Shown: piece after piece, positions 44,581 through 55,000 of the stretch | Layout: every line of letters begins with the position of its first letter | Position numbering within the stretch: position 1 is the first letter of the stretch | Assembly: GCF_015476545.1 (NCBI RefSeq) | Contig: NZ_JADMKV010000001.1 | Span: 186,001 to 250,000, forward strand | Source: Methylobacter sp. BlB1 | GTDB taxonomy: Bacteria; Pseudomonadota; Gammaproteobacteria; Methylococcales; Methylomonadaceae | Direction: 5' to 3' | Length of the DNA stretch: 64,000 bases | Notes under the pieces: model-generated | Database searches by the model: none | Told to the model about the DNA's origin: nothing | The model's input: the letters and a program-made list of their open reading frames with translations, nothing else | Position numbers and translations under genes: made by a program

Positions 44581-45825
44581 ATGAAATTGATTAAAGACAA
44601 AGTTGCGAAACTATCCTTTGTCGCACTGCTGATGACTGTCACAGCAGCGATGTTCTACACGCCAACTGCATCTGCTCATGGTGAAAAGTCACAGGCTGCT
44701 TTCATGCGTATGCGTACTATTCACTGGTTTGACTTGAACTGGTCAAAAGAAGAAGTAGCAGTTAACGATACAATGACAATTTCTGGTAAATTCCACGTTT
44801 TTGCTGGATGGCCAGAAACTGTTGATAAACCAGAAGTCTCATTCTTGAACATTGGTATTCCAGGTGCTGTATTTATTCGTGCAGGATCATGGATCGGTGG
44901 TCAATTGGTTCCTCGTTCAGTTACTCTGGAACTGGGCGAAACTTATGAGTTTAAAGTATTGTTAAAAGCACGTCGTCCAGGTGACTGGCACGTTCATACT
45001 ATGATGAACGTTGAAGGCGGTGGTCCAATCATCGGTCCAGGTAAATGGGTAACTATTACTGGTACAATGGGATCATTCACTAACCCAATCACAACTTTGA
45101 CAGGCGAAACAATCGACCTGGAACACTTCAACCTGGGTAACATCTACTTCTGGCACGCTTTCTGGTATGCTCTGGGCTTAGCTTGGTTGGTATACTGGGC
45201 TCGTAAGCCAATGTTCGTTCCACGTTCAATTGCAGTTGAATCAGGTAAAGCTGATTCTTTAATCTCTGCTACTGACAAGAAAGTTGCTATGGCTTTCGGA
45301 GCTGGTACTATCGCTATCGTTGCTTTCTCAATGGGCAGCACTAACGAACAGTATCCTGTAACTACTCCTCTGCAAGCTGGTTTGATGCGTGGCATGAAGC
45401 CAATTGAAATGCCTGCACCAACTGTAAGCGTTAAAGTTGAAGATGCTTCTTACCGTGTACCTGGTCGTGCTATGCAAATGACACTGACTGTTACTAACAA
45501 CGGTGATTCAGCTATTCGTTTAGGCGAATTCGAAACAGCTGGCGTACGTTTCTTGGATCCAGCAGTTTCTGAAGATACAACTAACTATCCAGATGACTTG
45601 TTAGCTGAAGAAGGTCTGACTGTTAGCGATAACAGCCCACTTGCTCCAGGCGAATCAAGAACTGTTGAAGTTACTGCTTCTGACGCTGCATGGGAAGTTT
45701 ATCGTTTAGCTGACTTGATCTACGATCCAGACAGCCGTTTTGCTGGTTTGCTGTTCTTCTACGATGAAGCTGGCAACCGTCAATTGGTTACTGTAGACGC
45801 TCCATTAATCCCAACATTCATCTAA
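44581..45825 (+). CDS. pmoB: Particulate methane monooxygenase subunit B
   Basis: 414 residues. The first 32 residues are a signal peptide ending ASA, so the mature N-terminus is H33. H33, H137 and H139 (HGEKS and GDWHVHT) are the CuB ligands of the Methylococcus enzyme. Two periplasmic cupredoxin domains flank two membrane helices near residues 185-205 and 230-250. GAGGAGG stands right before the start. It is followed by the operon terminator. Confidence 0.98.
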   Translation: MKLIKDKVAKLSFVALLMTVTAAMFYTPTASAHGEKSQAAFMRMRTIHWFDLNWSKEEVAVNDTMTISGKFHVFAGWPETVDKPEVSFLNIGIPGAVFIRAGSWIGGQLVPRSVTLELGETYEFKVLLKARRPGDWHVHTMMNVEGGGPIIGPGKWVTITGTMGSFTNPITTLTGETIDLEHFNLGNIYFWHAFWYALGLAWLVYWARKPMFVPRSIAVESGKADSLISATDKKVAMAFGAGTIAIVAFSMGSTNEQYPVTTPLQAGLMRGMKPIEMPAPTVSVKVEDASYRVPGRAMQMTLTVTNNGDSAIRLGEFETAGVRFLDPAVSEDTTNYPDDLLAEEGLTVSDNSPLAPGESRTVEVTASDAAWEVYRLADLIYDPDSRFAGLLFFYDEAGNRQLVTVDAPLIPTFI

Positions 45826-45868
45826 TGAATAATTAGCTGATAACATTGGTTGTCAGTTAAGGGTTAAG

Positions 45869-45902
45869 ACCCCCGTTACCGAAAGGTAACGGGGGTTTTT
45901 TA
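45869..45902 (+). terminator. Terminator of pmoCAB
   Basis: ACCCCCGTTACC (45869-45880) pairs perfectly with GGTAACGGGGGT (45885-45896) around a GAAA tetraloop, followed by TTTTT. Twelve GC-rich pairs make this the strongest terminator in the window. Confidence 0.95.
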
Positions 45903-46894
45903 TTTGTGAAAAATAAAAGATATAACAATTAAGGTTGAGTAGTAAATTTAATAAATGGATTGAAATCGCGTAAGGATGAAATAAACGTAAATCAACAGAA
46001 ATCGATCATATTTTGAATGATTTAACATGCTTATTAAGTATATTCAAAGCGATAATGACTTTACCTTGGGATAAGGATGGCCATAAATGCGGTTGAAGTA
46101 ATTTATGCTGAGACTGTCTGTAAAATGAAAATTTCAGAGAATAAGTTGGCTAATACTTTAAAAACATTAAATTTCCGGAAATAAATAAGACTACAGTTAT
46201 TACGAGTATTACGAGCAGAAATCATTATGGAGCACAATGTTTGTGCAGAAAGATTGTGCATGGGCTGGATTTTTTCACTAATATTGCACAGGTTGTGAGG
46301 CGCAGGCGGAGCAAGGCAATTGTTGTTCTGGATAATAAAAAGTTGGACAAGACGAAAATAGACAGTACATTTTTGCTACTTGAAATTAACGGCGCTGTTA
46401 AAAATGCTGGAATTGAGCAATTTTTCAGAAAAGAATTGTGTAAAAATTGATCATTTTTAGAAGGTTGAGGCGCGAATTGAAGACAGGTTAGAAGTGAACG
46501 CGACGGGAGAGGTCAATGTATCGCCCTGTCCTCGTGTCAAAAGCGCAGCAATTAGGAAAATCGCCAGCGACTTTTAGATAAGCCGGTCAGTGGCAATTGG
46601 TTGTATGCTTTTGGCCTCTTCCTATGGTGATGCCATAACGGCGCTACGAGTCATTTAATGATGTTTAGAGAGTAAGTAGAGTTAGTTGAAAGTATACTTG
46701 CTTTAACCGTTTGAGATCATTAATGATGAGTTTATTCACCAGAAACTGGGCTGCTGTCATAAAGGCGGTTATTGCTGACGGTAATAATGCGAAAATGTAA
46801 TTAACCTGAGTTCGGGGTAAGGAAAGGAAGCGCATTTTTGCTATATAAAGAAAAAATAAGTTTTTCGACGCTAACTTTCTCAAACTAAAACTAG
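45903..46894. other. AT-rich gene-poor region downstream of pmoCAB
   Basis: About 990 bases. A 69-codon frame (46241-46450, MCRKIVHGLDFFTNIA at its start) is open but has no recognised domain and weak start signals. No RNA gene is seen. The region borders a decayed insertion sequence. Confidence 0.5.
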
Positions 46895-47845
46895 CTACTG
46901 ACGAACACTCTTATTCTGCGATGTGGACGATTTTTTAGGCTGAATGGCAAAAAATCAAGGCTCATAATGGATTCCGGGAGGGGATAGCTGATGATCAGCT
47001 CCAGCAGTGAACTTAATAACGCTTTACCGCGTTTTCTGGCGTTATGCACAAATTCAAAAAAGCCTAAATAAATGGGCAGATGCGCCTGGGAAGCCTCGCG
47101 ATGCAGGCGTAACCAGAGGAGCGCAGCAGTGACCAAAACCCTTCCATGGTGCTCACATGCACTTCATAAAACCCATCACCCACCCCTGAAAATCTGGGTG
47201 CTGTGCTTGTATTTTATGGGCTTGAACTTATCGAACGCGCAGATTGCCCGCGAGCTGGACTTAAATGAAGCGGATGTTCAGTAAATAACTCGCCAGTTGC
47301 GGTCAAGGATCGTCAGCAAAAGACCGGTCGTGGTACTGGAGGGCGAGGTCGAATGCGATGAAGTTTATGGGGGGGCTGGGCATAAAGGCCAACCGGAAGC
47401 CGTAAAAAAAGGCCGAAAAGGTCGGCGTAACCGCTTAAAAGGCGCTCGTGGACGCGGCACGCTGGACAATGTTCAGCAAGCGACCATCCAGCCCGTTATA
47501 TCCAAAGCATCATAGTGCCGGGTACGCTCATTTATATCGATGAATAGGCAATTTATGACCGCCTGGCGTCATGGGGATGCGCACGAAAAAGTGTTTGCCA
47601 TGGTGTCGGAGGATATGCTTGCGATGAGGATAGTGGCCCGCGAAAATCGTACCGGTTAAATCGTCGAATTTGCGCTGACAAGCCGTGCAACTATAGCGCT
47701 GTCGTTCAGGTTAGGTATCATCCTTGCCTGCTTGATAATGGCTTCTGAACCGTAATGGGGGCAAGACACTTTACCTGAGCAGCGCAAGGGCGCGAACTGT
47801 TTCAAAGCATTTGGCATTATCTAATAGCTGAGGTAAGGCAATCAT
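46895..47845 (-). pseudogene. Decayed IS1595-family (ISXO2-like) transposase with an internal inversion
   Basis: Three parts of one transposase are visible. The N-terminal zinc ribbon is on the reverse strand near 47845-47640 (CPHYGSEAI, then KDDT-stop-PERQRYSCTACQRKFDDLTGTIFAGH). The middle part is on the forward strand at about 47175-47635 (WVLCLYFMGLNLSNAQIARELDL, EVECDEVYGGAGHKGQPEA, then PGTLIYIDE-stop-AIYDRLASWG). The C-terminal part is on the reverse strand at 47185-46950 (FYEVHVSTMEGFWSLL, YLGFFEFVHNARKRGKALL). Two in-frame stops on the first two parts, frameshifts and a deletion of about 20 codons show it is dead. The inverted middle is unusual. Confidence 0.85.
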
Positions 47846-47966
47846 CCGTCCTATCTGGGGATACTGAACCTCAAATTCAAGACTTGCTTTAAATAGGCTT
47901 GGGTATTTCCCCGGAATCCAATAAGAGCCATTAAGAAATGTTTCTGAAAAAAATTTTCGTTTATAC

Positions 47967-47995
47967 AAAAAACCCAGCATAAAGCTGGGTTTTTT
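47967..47995 (-). terminator. Terminator after the small lipoprotein gene
   Basis: AAAAAACCCAGC (47967-47978) pairs perfectly with GCTGGGTTTTTT (47984-47995) around ATAAA. It works in both directions and lies 20 bases after the stop of the leftward lipoprotein gene. Confidence 0.9.
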
Positions 47996-48015
47996 GGTTC
48001 TTTGATCTCTATTGA

Positions 48016-48129
48016 TTAAAGAGAGATAGAGCTAGAAACTTTTTGTTTAGTGCCATCTGGATCATCGATGCAACCAGTTAAACCAACGATCATCAATGCC
48101 ATAGCTAAAAGTGATAATACTTTCTTCAT
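48016..48129 (-). CDS. Very small lipoprotein (37 aa)
   Basis: From ATG 48129, with GGAGG nine bases upstream, the product is 37 residues: signal peptide MKKVLSLLAMALMIVGLTGC with lipobox LTGC, then only 17 residues (IDDPDGTKQKVSSSISL). Asp at position +3 after the Cys; the role is unknown. The good ribosome binding site and strong terminator argue that it is a real, separately transcribed gene. Its size recalls entericidin-type lipoproteins, but the sequence is not recognisable as one. Confidence 0.75.
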   Translation of the reverse strand: MKKVLSLLAMALMIVGLTGCIDDPDGTKQKVSSSISL

Positions 48130-48256
48130 AATAATATCCTCCATAGGGGTGTAAATTATTTTTATATATTTTTTGCGCCAGTTTTTAAGCACAAGCAATT
48201 TATATCACGACTGCATGGATGATGCAATATAAAATCCCTCGAATTTTTTAGGATCA

Positions 48257-50161
48257 TTATAGTTCATTGATATTATCGGGTAGATCAAAGGTGATTACGC
48301 CATGATTCCATTTGGCAGTGCCAATAGTGCTCCATGGTGAAGAAAAATTCTTGTGCAATTGATCGTAAACCCAATAAGAAGGCGCATCAATTTTCTTGAG
48401 TTTTATATGAAACACCGTTTCGTCGAGCTTTAAGTCAATTTTTTGTCCCCAAAAAGCAGTGACCTTCATAATAAACTTATGTAAACGCTTGTTATCAATA
48501 TTGGGCGTAACAGCAATGTTAGCCCACATGGAGTGAACTCTGCCCCAATTTGGAGCCAGTAATCGACCTTGCTCGTTAACAAATGGCAGCCAGCGTTCAA
48601 CATTATTCTGATCGATATACGTAATGGCTAAGATATGGTCATAGCCGGCAAAATGATCATGCAGGTATAGGGCATGGGGTATGATGCCTAAAAAGCTCTG
48701 AGAGGTCATAAGGAGTGAATTGCTAGCCTGAGCGAGAGCAACGCTGAATGCATTTTGCTTTGTGTCCAGCTTGAATCTATAGATGAAGCCATAATGTATA
48801 GTGCTGTTTAATTGCAGAAATAATATGGCAATAAGAACTTTTGAGACTCGCATTGCAAAAAGCTTAGGCGAGCGAGCAGCGAATTGTTCAAAGATGCGAT
48901 GATAAAGACTATTATCAGGCAGTTTTGTGGCAACAATGCATTCAGATGAACAGGTAATACGAGTGCGAGAATCTGCAATGGTACGGTATTTATTGGCCGC
49001 ATATTGATAAATGCCGGGCAGGCGCATAACCAGACTGACTGGCAGCAAATAACCCATTTTGGCAAATATTTGAATGTAAGTATCGATGCCGGAATAGATG
49101 CGGTTGTCATTGTCCAGCGCATATAAATCGGTGAGTAAGGTCTTGCTATCTATTGGTGCAAGAGCCGGATATGCGGAAGCGTATTCTTGCGCTGATTTAA
49201 AATCGATGCGCTTGAAGATGTCAAAATGGTTGAGGGTGAGGACAGTTCGATTACAAAGAGGGCATTGTTGATCATAAAATACAGTAAGTGCTGGTTGCTT
49301 CGAAGTGATCAGTTCGCCAATAGATCGCCACCAGCTGAAAGGGATGAGCAGCGTATAAAACGTAAGCATGCCCATGCCAAAAGGATAAATATTGAAAGAC
49401 AAGGCAATGCCTAAGTGAAGTCCAATCCCGATGAGAAGGTAAACTATACGTAAGCAAGGATTGGAGAAGAAAAATATAAAAGTAAACTGAAAGACCAAAA
49501 TAGTGTAGCCAATGGTTTTTTCCAGAAGCTCGTTGTTCAGCAAGGGGGACATGTCAATTGCTGAAACATAATAAGGCTGTGTTGCCGGCAGCCAGGACCC
49601 GAGGCCATTGCGCCAGTGTTCGGCAAACATTTTATGGATAGCCGAATCAAAGTAGAGAAATCCAAGACAGATAGCGACAGGCAAATAATAAGCAAGCGCT
49701 GAAACAGTTGGTTTGGAATAAGTGCTGTAGTGCACAAAGGGAGTGCTGAGCTTGTATCTGAGGCTATCTATGGAAAAAGCGCGATTGCCGGGCATAAAAA
49801 GCAGGAAGAATCCTGCTCCTATCATGAATACATCAAAGCCTCCGTCAAAATCCCTTTGCATAGGGGTAAAGTTAACGAAAATGATCCAGAAGATATAGTT
49901 GCAAATGATCGCGAGTTGATAGCGATACCCGGCAACAATAAAAATAGCAATAACTCCCCATAGGCACAGGAAGAAGGGAATCATAGGAAATTCCACATCC
50001 AGATAGGGGATTGGATCAAAAATTAAGTGGTTGAAATATAACAGGAAGATAATTTCCTGCAATGTGACCAATCCGTAAAAAATTCGGAATAAACCAACGC
50101 CTGTTGCAGGTGCGCGTTTGGAATGGAGGCTTGAAATCTTGGAAGAGAGTAATTTATACAT
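48257..50161 (-). CDS. HTTM-DCC fusion membrane protein
   Basis: 634 residues. The N-terminal 290 residues hold about eight membrane helices and match the HTTM domain of vitamin K-dependent gamma-carboxylase-like proteins (GVGLFRIFYGLVTLQEI at the start, FLYFDSAIHKMF in the middle). A DCC thioredoxin-like domain follows with FYDQQCPLCNRTVLTLN. One more membrane helix (about 435-452) and a soluble C-terminal part end the protein. Such fusions are known but the reaction is not established. Confidence 0.85.
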   Translation of the reverse strand: MYKLLSSKISSLHSKRAPATGVGLFRIFYGLVTLQEIIFLLYFNHLIFDPIPYLDVEFPMIPFFLCLWGVIAIFIVAGYRYQLAIICNYIFWIIFVNFTPMQRDFDGGFDVFMIGAGFFLLFMPGNRAFSIDSLRYKLSTPFVHYSTYSKPTVSALAYYLPVAICLGFLYFDSAIHKMFAEHWRNGLGSWLPATQPYYVSAIDMSPLLNNELLEKTIGYTILVFQFTFIFFFSNPCLRIVYLLIGIGLHLGIALSFNIYPFGMGMLTFYTLLIPFSWWRSIGELITSKQPALTVFYDQQCPLCNRTVLTLNHFDIFKRIDFKSAQEYASAYPALAPIDSKTLLTDLYALDNDNRIYSGIDTYIQIFAKMGYLLPVSLVMRLPGIYQYAANKYRTIADSRTRITCSSECIVATKLPDNSLYHRIFEQFAARSPKLFAMRVSKVLIAILFLQLNSTIHYGFIYRFKLDTKQNAFSVALAQASNSLLMTSQSFLGIIPHALYLHDHFAGYDHILAITYIDQNNVERWLPFVNEQGRLLAPNWGRVHSMWANIAVTPNIDNKRLHKFIMKVTAFWGQKIDLKLDETVFHIKLKKIDAPSYWVYDQLHKNFSSPWSTIGTAKWNHGVITFDLPDNINEL

Positions 50162-50312
50162 TTTCTAAATTCGAAAATTCGAAACAATCAATGTATAAAT
50201 TATAAAATAAATCTCAATTTTTAGGGGGGAATTATGAAGGAAACTGAGGCCGCCGCGAAAACACAGACTGATGCGATACGAGCGGCCAAAGTAGGGACGG
50301 AATTGTTAAATC

Positions 50313-50444
50313 TTACTTTTCGTCGTCTGGGTGCTCAGCGAATACCCATTTTACAAGGAAGTAGCCAGCAGCAATAACAACTACTGCGCCGATCATGCCA
50401 GCTGGTGATTTTAACATTTCGGTGATATCTAAGATCGCTCCCAT
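50313..50444 (-). CDS. Small single-helix membrane protein (43 aa)
   Basis: 43 residues from ATG 50444 to TAA 50313. The start MGAILDITEMLKSP leads into one hydrophobic helix (AGMIGAVVVIAAGYFLV), then KWVFAEHPDDEK. A GTAGGA lies six to eleven bases upstream and a promoter-like pair lies at 50506-50533. The codons (GCT, GTA, TTC, GAC, AAA) match the highly expressed pmo set rather than the average gene. A forward frame (50234-50377) overlaps it in antisense and is less convincing. I recognise no family. Confidence 0.7.
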   Translation of the reverse strand: MGAILDITEMLKSPAGMIGAVVVIAAGYFLVKWVFAEHPDDEK

Positions 50445-50505
50445 GAGTGTCCTACCTATAATTTGTAATTTAGAAACTGCTAATGATATAGCAAACGGAA
50501 ATCGT

Positions 50506-50533
50506 ATGATACTTTAGGTGAAGTTAAAGTCAA
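50506..50533 (-). promoter_or_regulatory. Sigma-70-like promoter for the 43-residue membrane protein
   Basis: On the reverse strand TTGACT (50533-50528) and TATCAT (50511-50506) are 16 bases apart, the same spacing as the pmoC promoter. The implied leader is about 55 bases. Confidence 0.6.
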
Positions 50534-50666
50534 GGCTTAATTATCACATAACTTTATGAAGAGATTGATCAAGAGATATTGCTCCGAGCTGAAATTTAAA
50601 GCTCGAAAGCGGGTGTGTTATACTTTAAAATCTAAAGCTTGAAAGCTGATATGTCGAGATAAAAAG

Positions 50667-51053
50667 ATGAAAAAATACGTTAAGATGTTACCGCTCGTTG
50701 CGATTTTCTTTACGCTTTCTGCAAATGCTGATGTCCAATTGAAGGATAAATCTGAGATTTTGGGTAAATGGGATTTATATGCGGAAGCGATCAAATTGAA
50801 TGGAGAAAAGAAGAAAATCACTGTTGAGTGGGATTTTAAGGAGGATGGTACGCTTGAAACAACAGCGACTGACTCTGTCGGTCGAACCCCTGAGTTTAAA
50901 GCTAACCTGAAGTACTTCGTGGAAGATGGCGTACTGAAAAAACAAAGCACACCTGGACGAGAAAAGTATGAATCATGTAAGGTTGTTGAAAAAGACAATT
51001 CCCAAATGGTTTTAAAATGTACATATCTTTTCTTCTTCCTGACAAAAAAATGA
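50667..51053 (+). CDS. Small exported protein (lipocalin-like fold possible)
   Basis: 128 residues. A signal peptide (MKKYVKMLPLVAIFFTLSANA) is followed by a beta-rich domain with ILGKWDLYAEAIKL, VEWDFKEDGTLETT and a terminal Cys pair (YESCKVVEKD, VLKCTYLFFFL). The GKW motif and alternating strands recall lipocalin-like domains, but I cannot confirm a family. It lies 22 bases before the next gene in the same direction. Confidence 0.65.
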   Translation: MKKYVKMLPLVAIFFTLSANADVQLKDKSEILGKWDLYAEAIKLNGEKKKITVEWDFKEDGTLETTATDSVGRTPEFKANLKYFVEDGVLKKQSTPGREKYESCKVVEKDNSQMVLKCTYLFFFLTKK

Positions 51054-51075
51054 TAATTAAAACAGAGGTATAACG

Positions 51076-51504
51076 ATGATAGGCGGTATTGTAATGATTA
51101 TTGCGGCTCTCTGGGTTTACCAGTCGGCCATGAGAGCAAAAGTAAACAATGTATTGATGTGGGTTGGGATTTGTGCAGTGGCTTTTTTTATTGTGCAAAT
51201 GCTATTGGTTCAGTTCAACATCTATATTTTGGAAGCGGTCAGAGGCAGTGAGTCCAGCAGTGGATATGAGCGTGATTTATTGACCATTGGCGACAGAAAG
51301 AATGAGGGCGGCTTTCAAGGAGTTGGCGGTATATTGTTATCAGTATTTTTTGAATTGATGCCACCAATCGCTGGCTTTTTAGCAGTTGCGGTGATTCGCA
51401 ATAAATTTGTTCTTAAAGAAGAATTTAATTTAGCTAATTTATTCAGCGGCATTAAAGAAATGTTTCAAGGTATAAAACAAAGCTTTAAAACCACAGAAAA
51501 GTAA
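51076..51504 (+). CDS. Membrane protein, function unknown
   Basis: 142 residues with three probable membrane helices (residues 1-16, 26-52, 82-104) and a cytoplasmic basic tail (IKEMFQGIKQSFKTTEK). AGAGGT lies seven bases before the ATG. It is followed by an intrinsic terminator, so it and the preceding exported protein form a two-gene operon. No family recognised. Confidence 0.7.
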   Translation: MIGGIVMIIAALWVYQSAMRAKVNNVLMWVGICAVAFFIVQMLLVQFNIYILEAVRGSESSSGYERDLLTIGDRKNEGGFQGVGGILLSVFFELMPPIAGFLAVAVIRNKFVLKEEFNLANLFSGIKEMFQGIKQSFKTTEK

Positions 51505-51527
51505 AAGATAAGAGTAGTCATAAAATA

Positions 51528-51557
51528 AAGCTCAAGCGATGCTTGGGCTTTTTTTAT
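51528..51557 (+). terminator. Terminator of the two-gene operon
   Basis: AAGCTCAAGC (51528-51537) pairs with GCTTGGGCTT (51541-51550; one G-U) around GAT and is followed by TTTTTT. Confidence 0.85.
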
Positions 51558-51763
51558 GACTATTGCATGCTGATTCCTAAAGCACATGGATGAATTTTAT
51601 TCGAGACAGTATTGGGTATATTTATTCAATATATCAAAGACTTAATTCTGGAAAATATGAAGGCTCCAAGTTGTTGGCCGAAGTTAAGTTCACGCCAATG
51701 CTGCGCCTTGTTTAATCGGAGGCAGAGAAGAATCTTCTAATGAGACATCGGCAAAGCGCAAAC

Positions 51764-51955
51764 TTAGTCGCCAACGATAACTGAGACAAGTGAAATGAGA
51801 CCAAACACGAAAAGAACAATAAAGATTGCCCCTACGATAACATAAGTTGAAAGCGAGCCCTGTTCAAAGTCCTTTTGTCTGTTCTTTTCACTCCGTACAC
51901 CGACGACGGCGGACAGAACGCTCTTAATTACTTGAATTACTGTTGGTTTCGACAT
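51764..51955 (-). CDS. DUF2970 small membrane protein
   Basis: 63 residues from ATG 51955 with AAGGA at a short distance; an upstream in-frame ATG adds a non-conserved stretch. VIQVIKSVLSAVVGVRSEKNRQKDFEQGS followed by one long hydrophobic helix (VIVGAIFIVLFVFGLISLV) is the DUF2970 pattern (VxxSxxAAxxGVQSxxxxxxDFxxG). The family is a small membrane protein of proteobacteria with no established role. Confidence 0.85.
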   Translation of the reverse strand: MSKPTVIQVIKSVLSAVVGVRSEKNRQKDFEQGSLSTYVIVGAIFIVLFVFGLISLVSVIVGD

Positions 51956-52075
51956 GTCCTTCTCCGATAGAAATATTAAAATAATAGTGGTTGATTGCTC
52001 TTTAAGCAATGTTTATATTCAAGCCGACTATCGCTATCAATCTTTATCCTAACTGATACCACTTTGGCAGTGTCA

Positions 52076-55000
52076 ATGAGCAAAATACAATTATTAAAGC
52101 AGCTATTATCCCAGAGAATCTTATTTCTTGATGGTGCGATGGGTACAATGATCCAAAGCTACAAGCTGGAAGAAAAAGACTACCGGGGTGAGCGTTTTGC
52201 CGACTGGGCTGTGGATCTTAAAGGTAATAACGATCTGCTGTCGATAACTCAGCCCGACATTATCAGAGCCATTCACCAAGCCTATTTTGAAGCCGGCTCT
52301 GATATCGTTGAAACCAACACGTTCAACGCGACCAGCATCGCCATGGCCGATTATGAAATGGAATCGCTGGTTTATGAGATCAATGTTGAATCAGCGCGAC
52401 TGGCAAGGCAAGCCGCCGGCGAATTCACTGCAAAGACACCGGAAAAGCCGCGGTTTGTCGCTGGTGTTTTAGGACCCACCAATCGCACGGCCTCCATGTC
52501 GCCCGATGTCAACGATCCGGGATTTCGCAATATTTCCTTTGACGATCTGGTTGAAGCGTATACGGAAGCGACACACGGCCTTATCGACGGCGGCGCCGAT
52601 ATCATTCTGATCGAAACTATTTTCGATACGCTCAATGCCAAAGCGGCCATTTTTGCAGTCGAACAGTATTTTGAACAGATCGGTTATAAGCTGCCTGTCA
52701 TGATTTCCGGCACGATTACCGATGCCTCGGGCAGAACGCTTTCCGGACAGACTGTAGCCGCCTTCTGGAATTCGCTCAGGCATGTCGAGCCGATAGCGTT
52801 TGGTTTTAACTGTGCATTAGGCGCAAAAGAACTGCGTCAGCATATAGATGAACTTTCAACCATTGCAGATACTTACGTTTCCGCGCATCCGAATGCCGGT
52901 CTCCCTAATGAGTTCGGAGAATATGACGAGTCGCCGGAGGCGATGGCCGAAGAGTTGGCCGATTGGGCGCGCAGCGGCTATCTGAATATCATCGGCGGCT
53001 GTTGCGGTACCACGCCGGCGCATATCAAAGCGATAGTCGAAGCCGTAAAAGAATACAGTCCGAGACCTATTCCCGTCATCGAGAAACAGTGCCGGTTAGC
53101 CGGGCTGGAGCCCATGAATATAGGTCCGCAGACCCTATTTGTAAATGTGGGTGAGCGCACTAACGTAACCGGCTCGGCCTTATTCAAGAGATTGATCGTT
53201 GAAGGCAATTACGAAGCAGCGCTGGACATCGCCAAACAGCAAGTTGAGAACGGCGCCCAGATTATCGATATCAACATGGATGAAGGCATGCTGGACTCCA
53301 AGCAAGCGATGGTGCGCTTTCTTAATCTGATCGCGTCCGAGCCCGATATTGCCAGAGTGCCTATCATACTCGATTCGTCCAAATGGGAAATTCTGGAAGC
53401 CGGCCTGAAATGCATCCAGGGCAAAGGCGTCGTCAATTCCATTTCACTCAAGGAAGGCGAAGAGGCTTTTATACAGCACGCCAAGCTGATCCGCCGCTAT
53501 GGCGCAGCTGCTATCGTCATGGCTTTTGATGAAGAGGGCCAGGCCGATACCAAAGACAGGAAAATCGAAATTTGCCAGCGGGCTTATAAGATTCTTACCG
53601 AGCAGCTTGACTTTCCTGCTGAAGACATCATTTTTGACCCGAATATTTTCGCGATCGCGACCGGTATTGACGAACACAATAACTACGGTCTGGATTTTAT
53701 TGAAGCCACAGGTGAAATTAAACGCACCCTGCCGCATGCGCTGGTCTCAGGCGGCGTGTCGAACGTGTCGTTTTCATTCCGCGGCAACAATCCGGTAAGA
53801 GAAGCAATCCATGCTGTATTTTTGTACCATGCCATCAATGCGGGCATGGACATGGGCATCGTTAATGCCGGCCAGCTCGCGATCTATGCCGACATTCCTG
53901 AGGATTTGCGCGATGCGGTCGAAGATGTGGTATTGAACCGTCACGCGGGCGCAACGGAAAAATTGCTGGAACTGGCCGAGAAATACCGTGGCGAGGGCGG
54001 TAGTGCGGTAAAACAGGAAGACCAGGAATGGCGCAGCTGGCCCGTCAATAAACGCCTGGAGCACGCACTGGTCAAGGGTATCGACGAATTTGTCGAGGAA
54101 GATACCGAACAGGCGAGACTGGAAGCCGAAAGGCCTCTGCATGTCATTGAAGGCGCATTGATGGACGGCATGAATGTGGTTGGCGATCTGTTTGGCGCCG
54201 GCAAAATGTTCCTGCCGCAAGTCGTCAAATCAGCTCGGGTCATGAAAAAAGCCGTCGCTTATCTGATGCCTTTCATGGAAGCCGACAAGTCCGGAGAAAT
54301 GAGAACCAACGGCAAAATCCTGATGGCGACAGTTAAGGGCGATGTCCATGACATCGGTAAAAATATCGTCGGCGTCGTGCTGCAGTGCAACAATTATGAA
54401 GTCATCGATCTGGGCGTCATGGTGCCGGCGGAAAAAATCCTGCAGACTGCGCGCCTGGAAAACGTCGATATTATTGGCTTGAGCGGCCTGATTACGCCGT
54501 CTCTTGACGAAATGGTGCATATGGCCAAGGAAATGGAGCGTCAGGGTTTCGATATCCCGCTGATGATAGGCGGTGCGACTACATCGCGCGCACATACGGC
54601 GGTCAAAATCGAGCCCAATTATCATGGACCTACCGTTTATGTAACCGATGCATCCAGAAGTGTCGGCGTCGCCAGCAATCTGCTGAGCACTGACCTGAAA
54701 GACGATTTCATCCAGAAAATCCGTTCAGAATACCAGGAGGTCAGGGACCGGCACAAAGGCCGCGAGGCAAAAACCAAGCAACATACCCTGGCTGCGGCAA
54801 GACGCAATAAATACGTCTGGGGCAACTATGAGCCGGTCAAGCCAACGTTTCTGGGCACCAACGTCATCGATCATTTCCCACTGGACACGCTGGTCTGGTA
54901 TATCGACTGGACGCCTTTCTTCCAAACCTGGGAAATGGCTGGCAGCTATCCGAAAATATTCGCTGATAAAGTCATCGGCAATGAAGCCAGAAAGTTGTTT

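Noticed and set aside
46241-46450. Forward frame of 69 codons downstream of pmoCAB
   Set aside because: No family, weak start and AT-rich context; could be chance.
50234-50377. Forward 47-codon frame with a G-rich upstream stretch
   Set aside because: Overlaps the 43-residue membrane protein in antisense, and its composition is not protein-like; the reverse frame has better codon use and a promoter.
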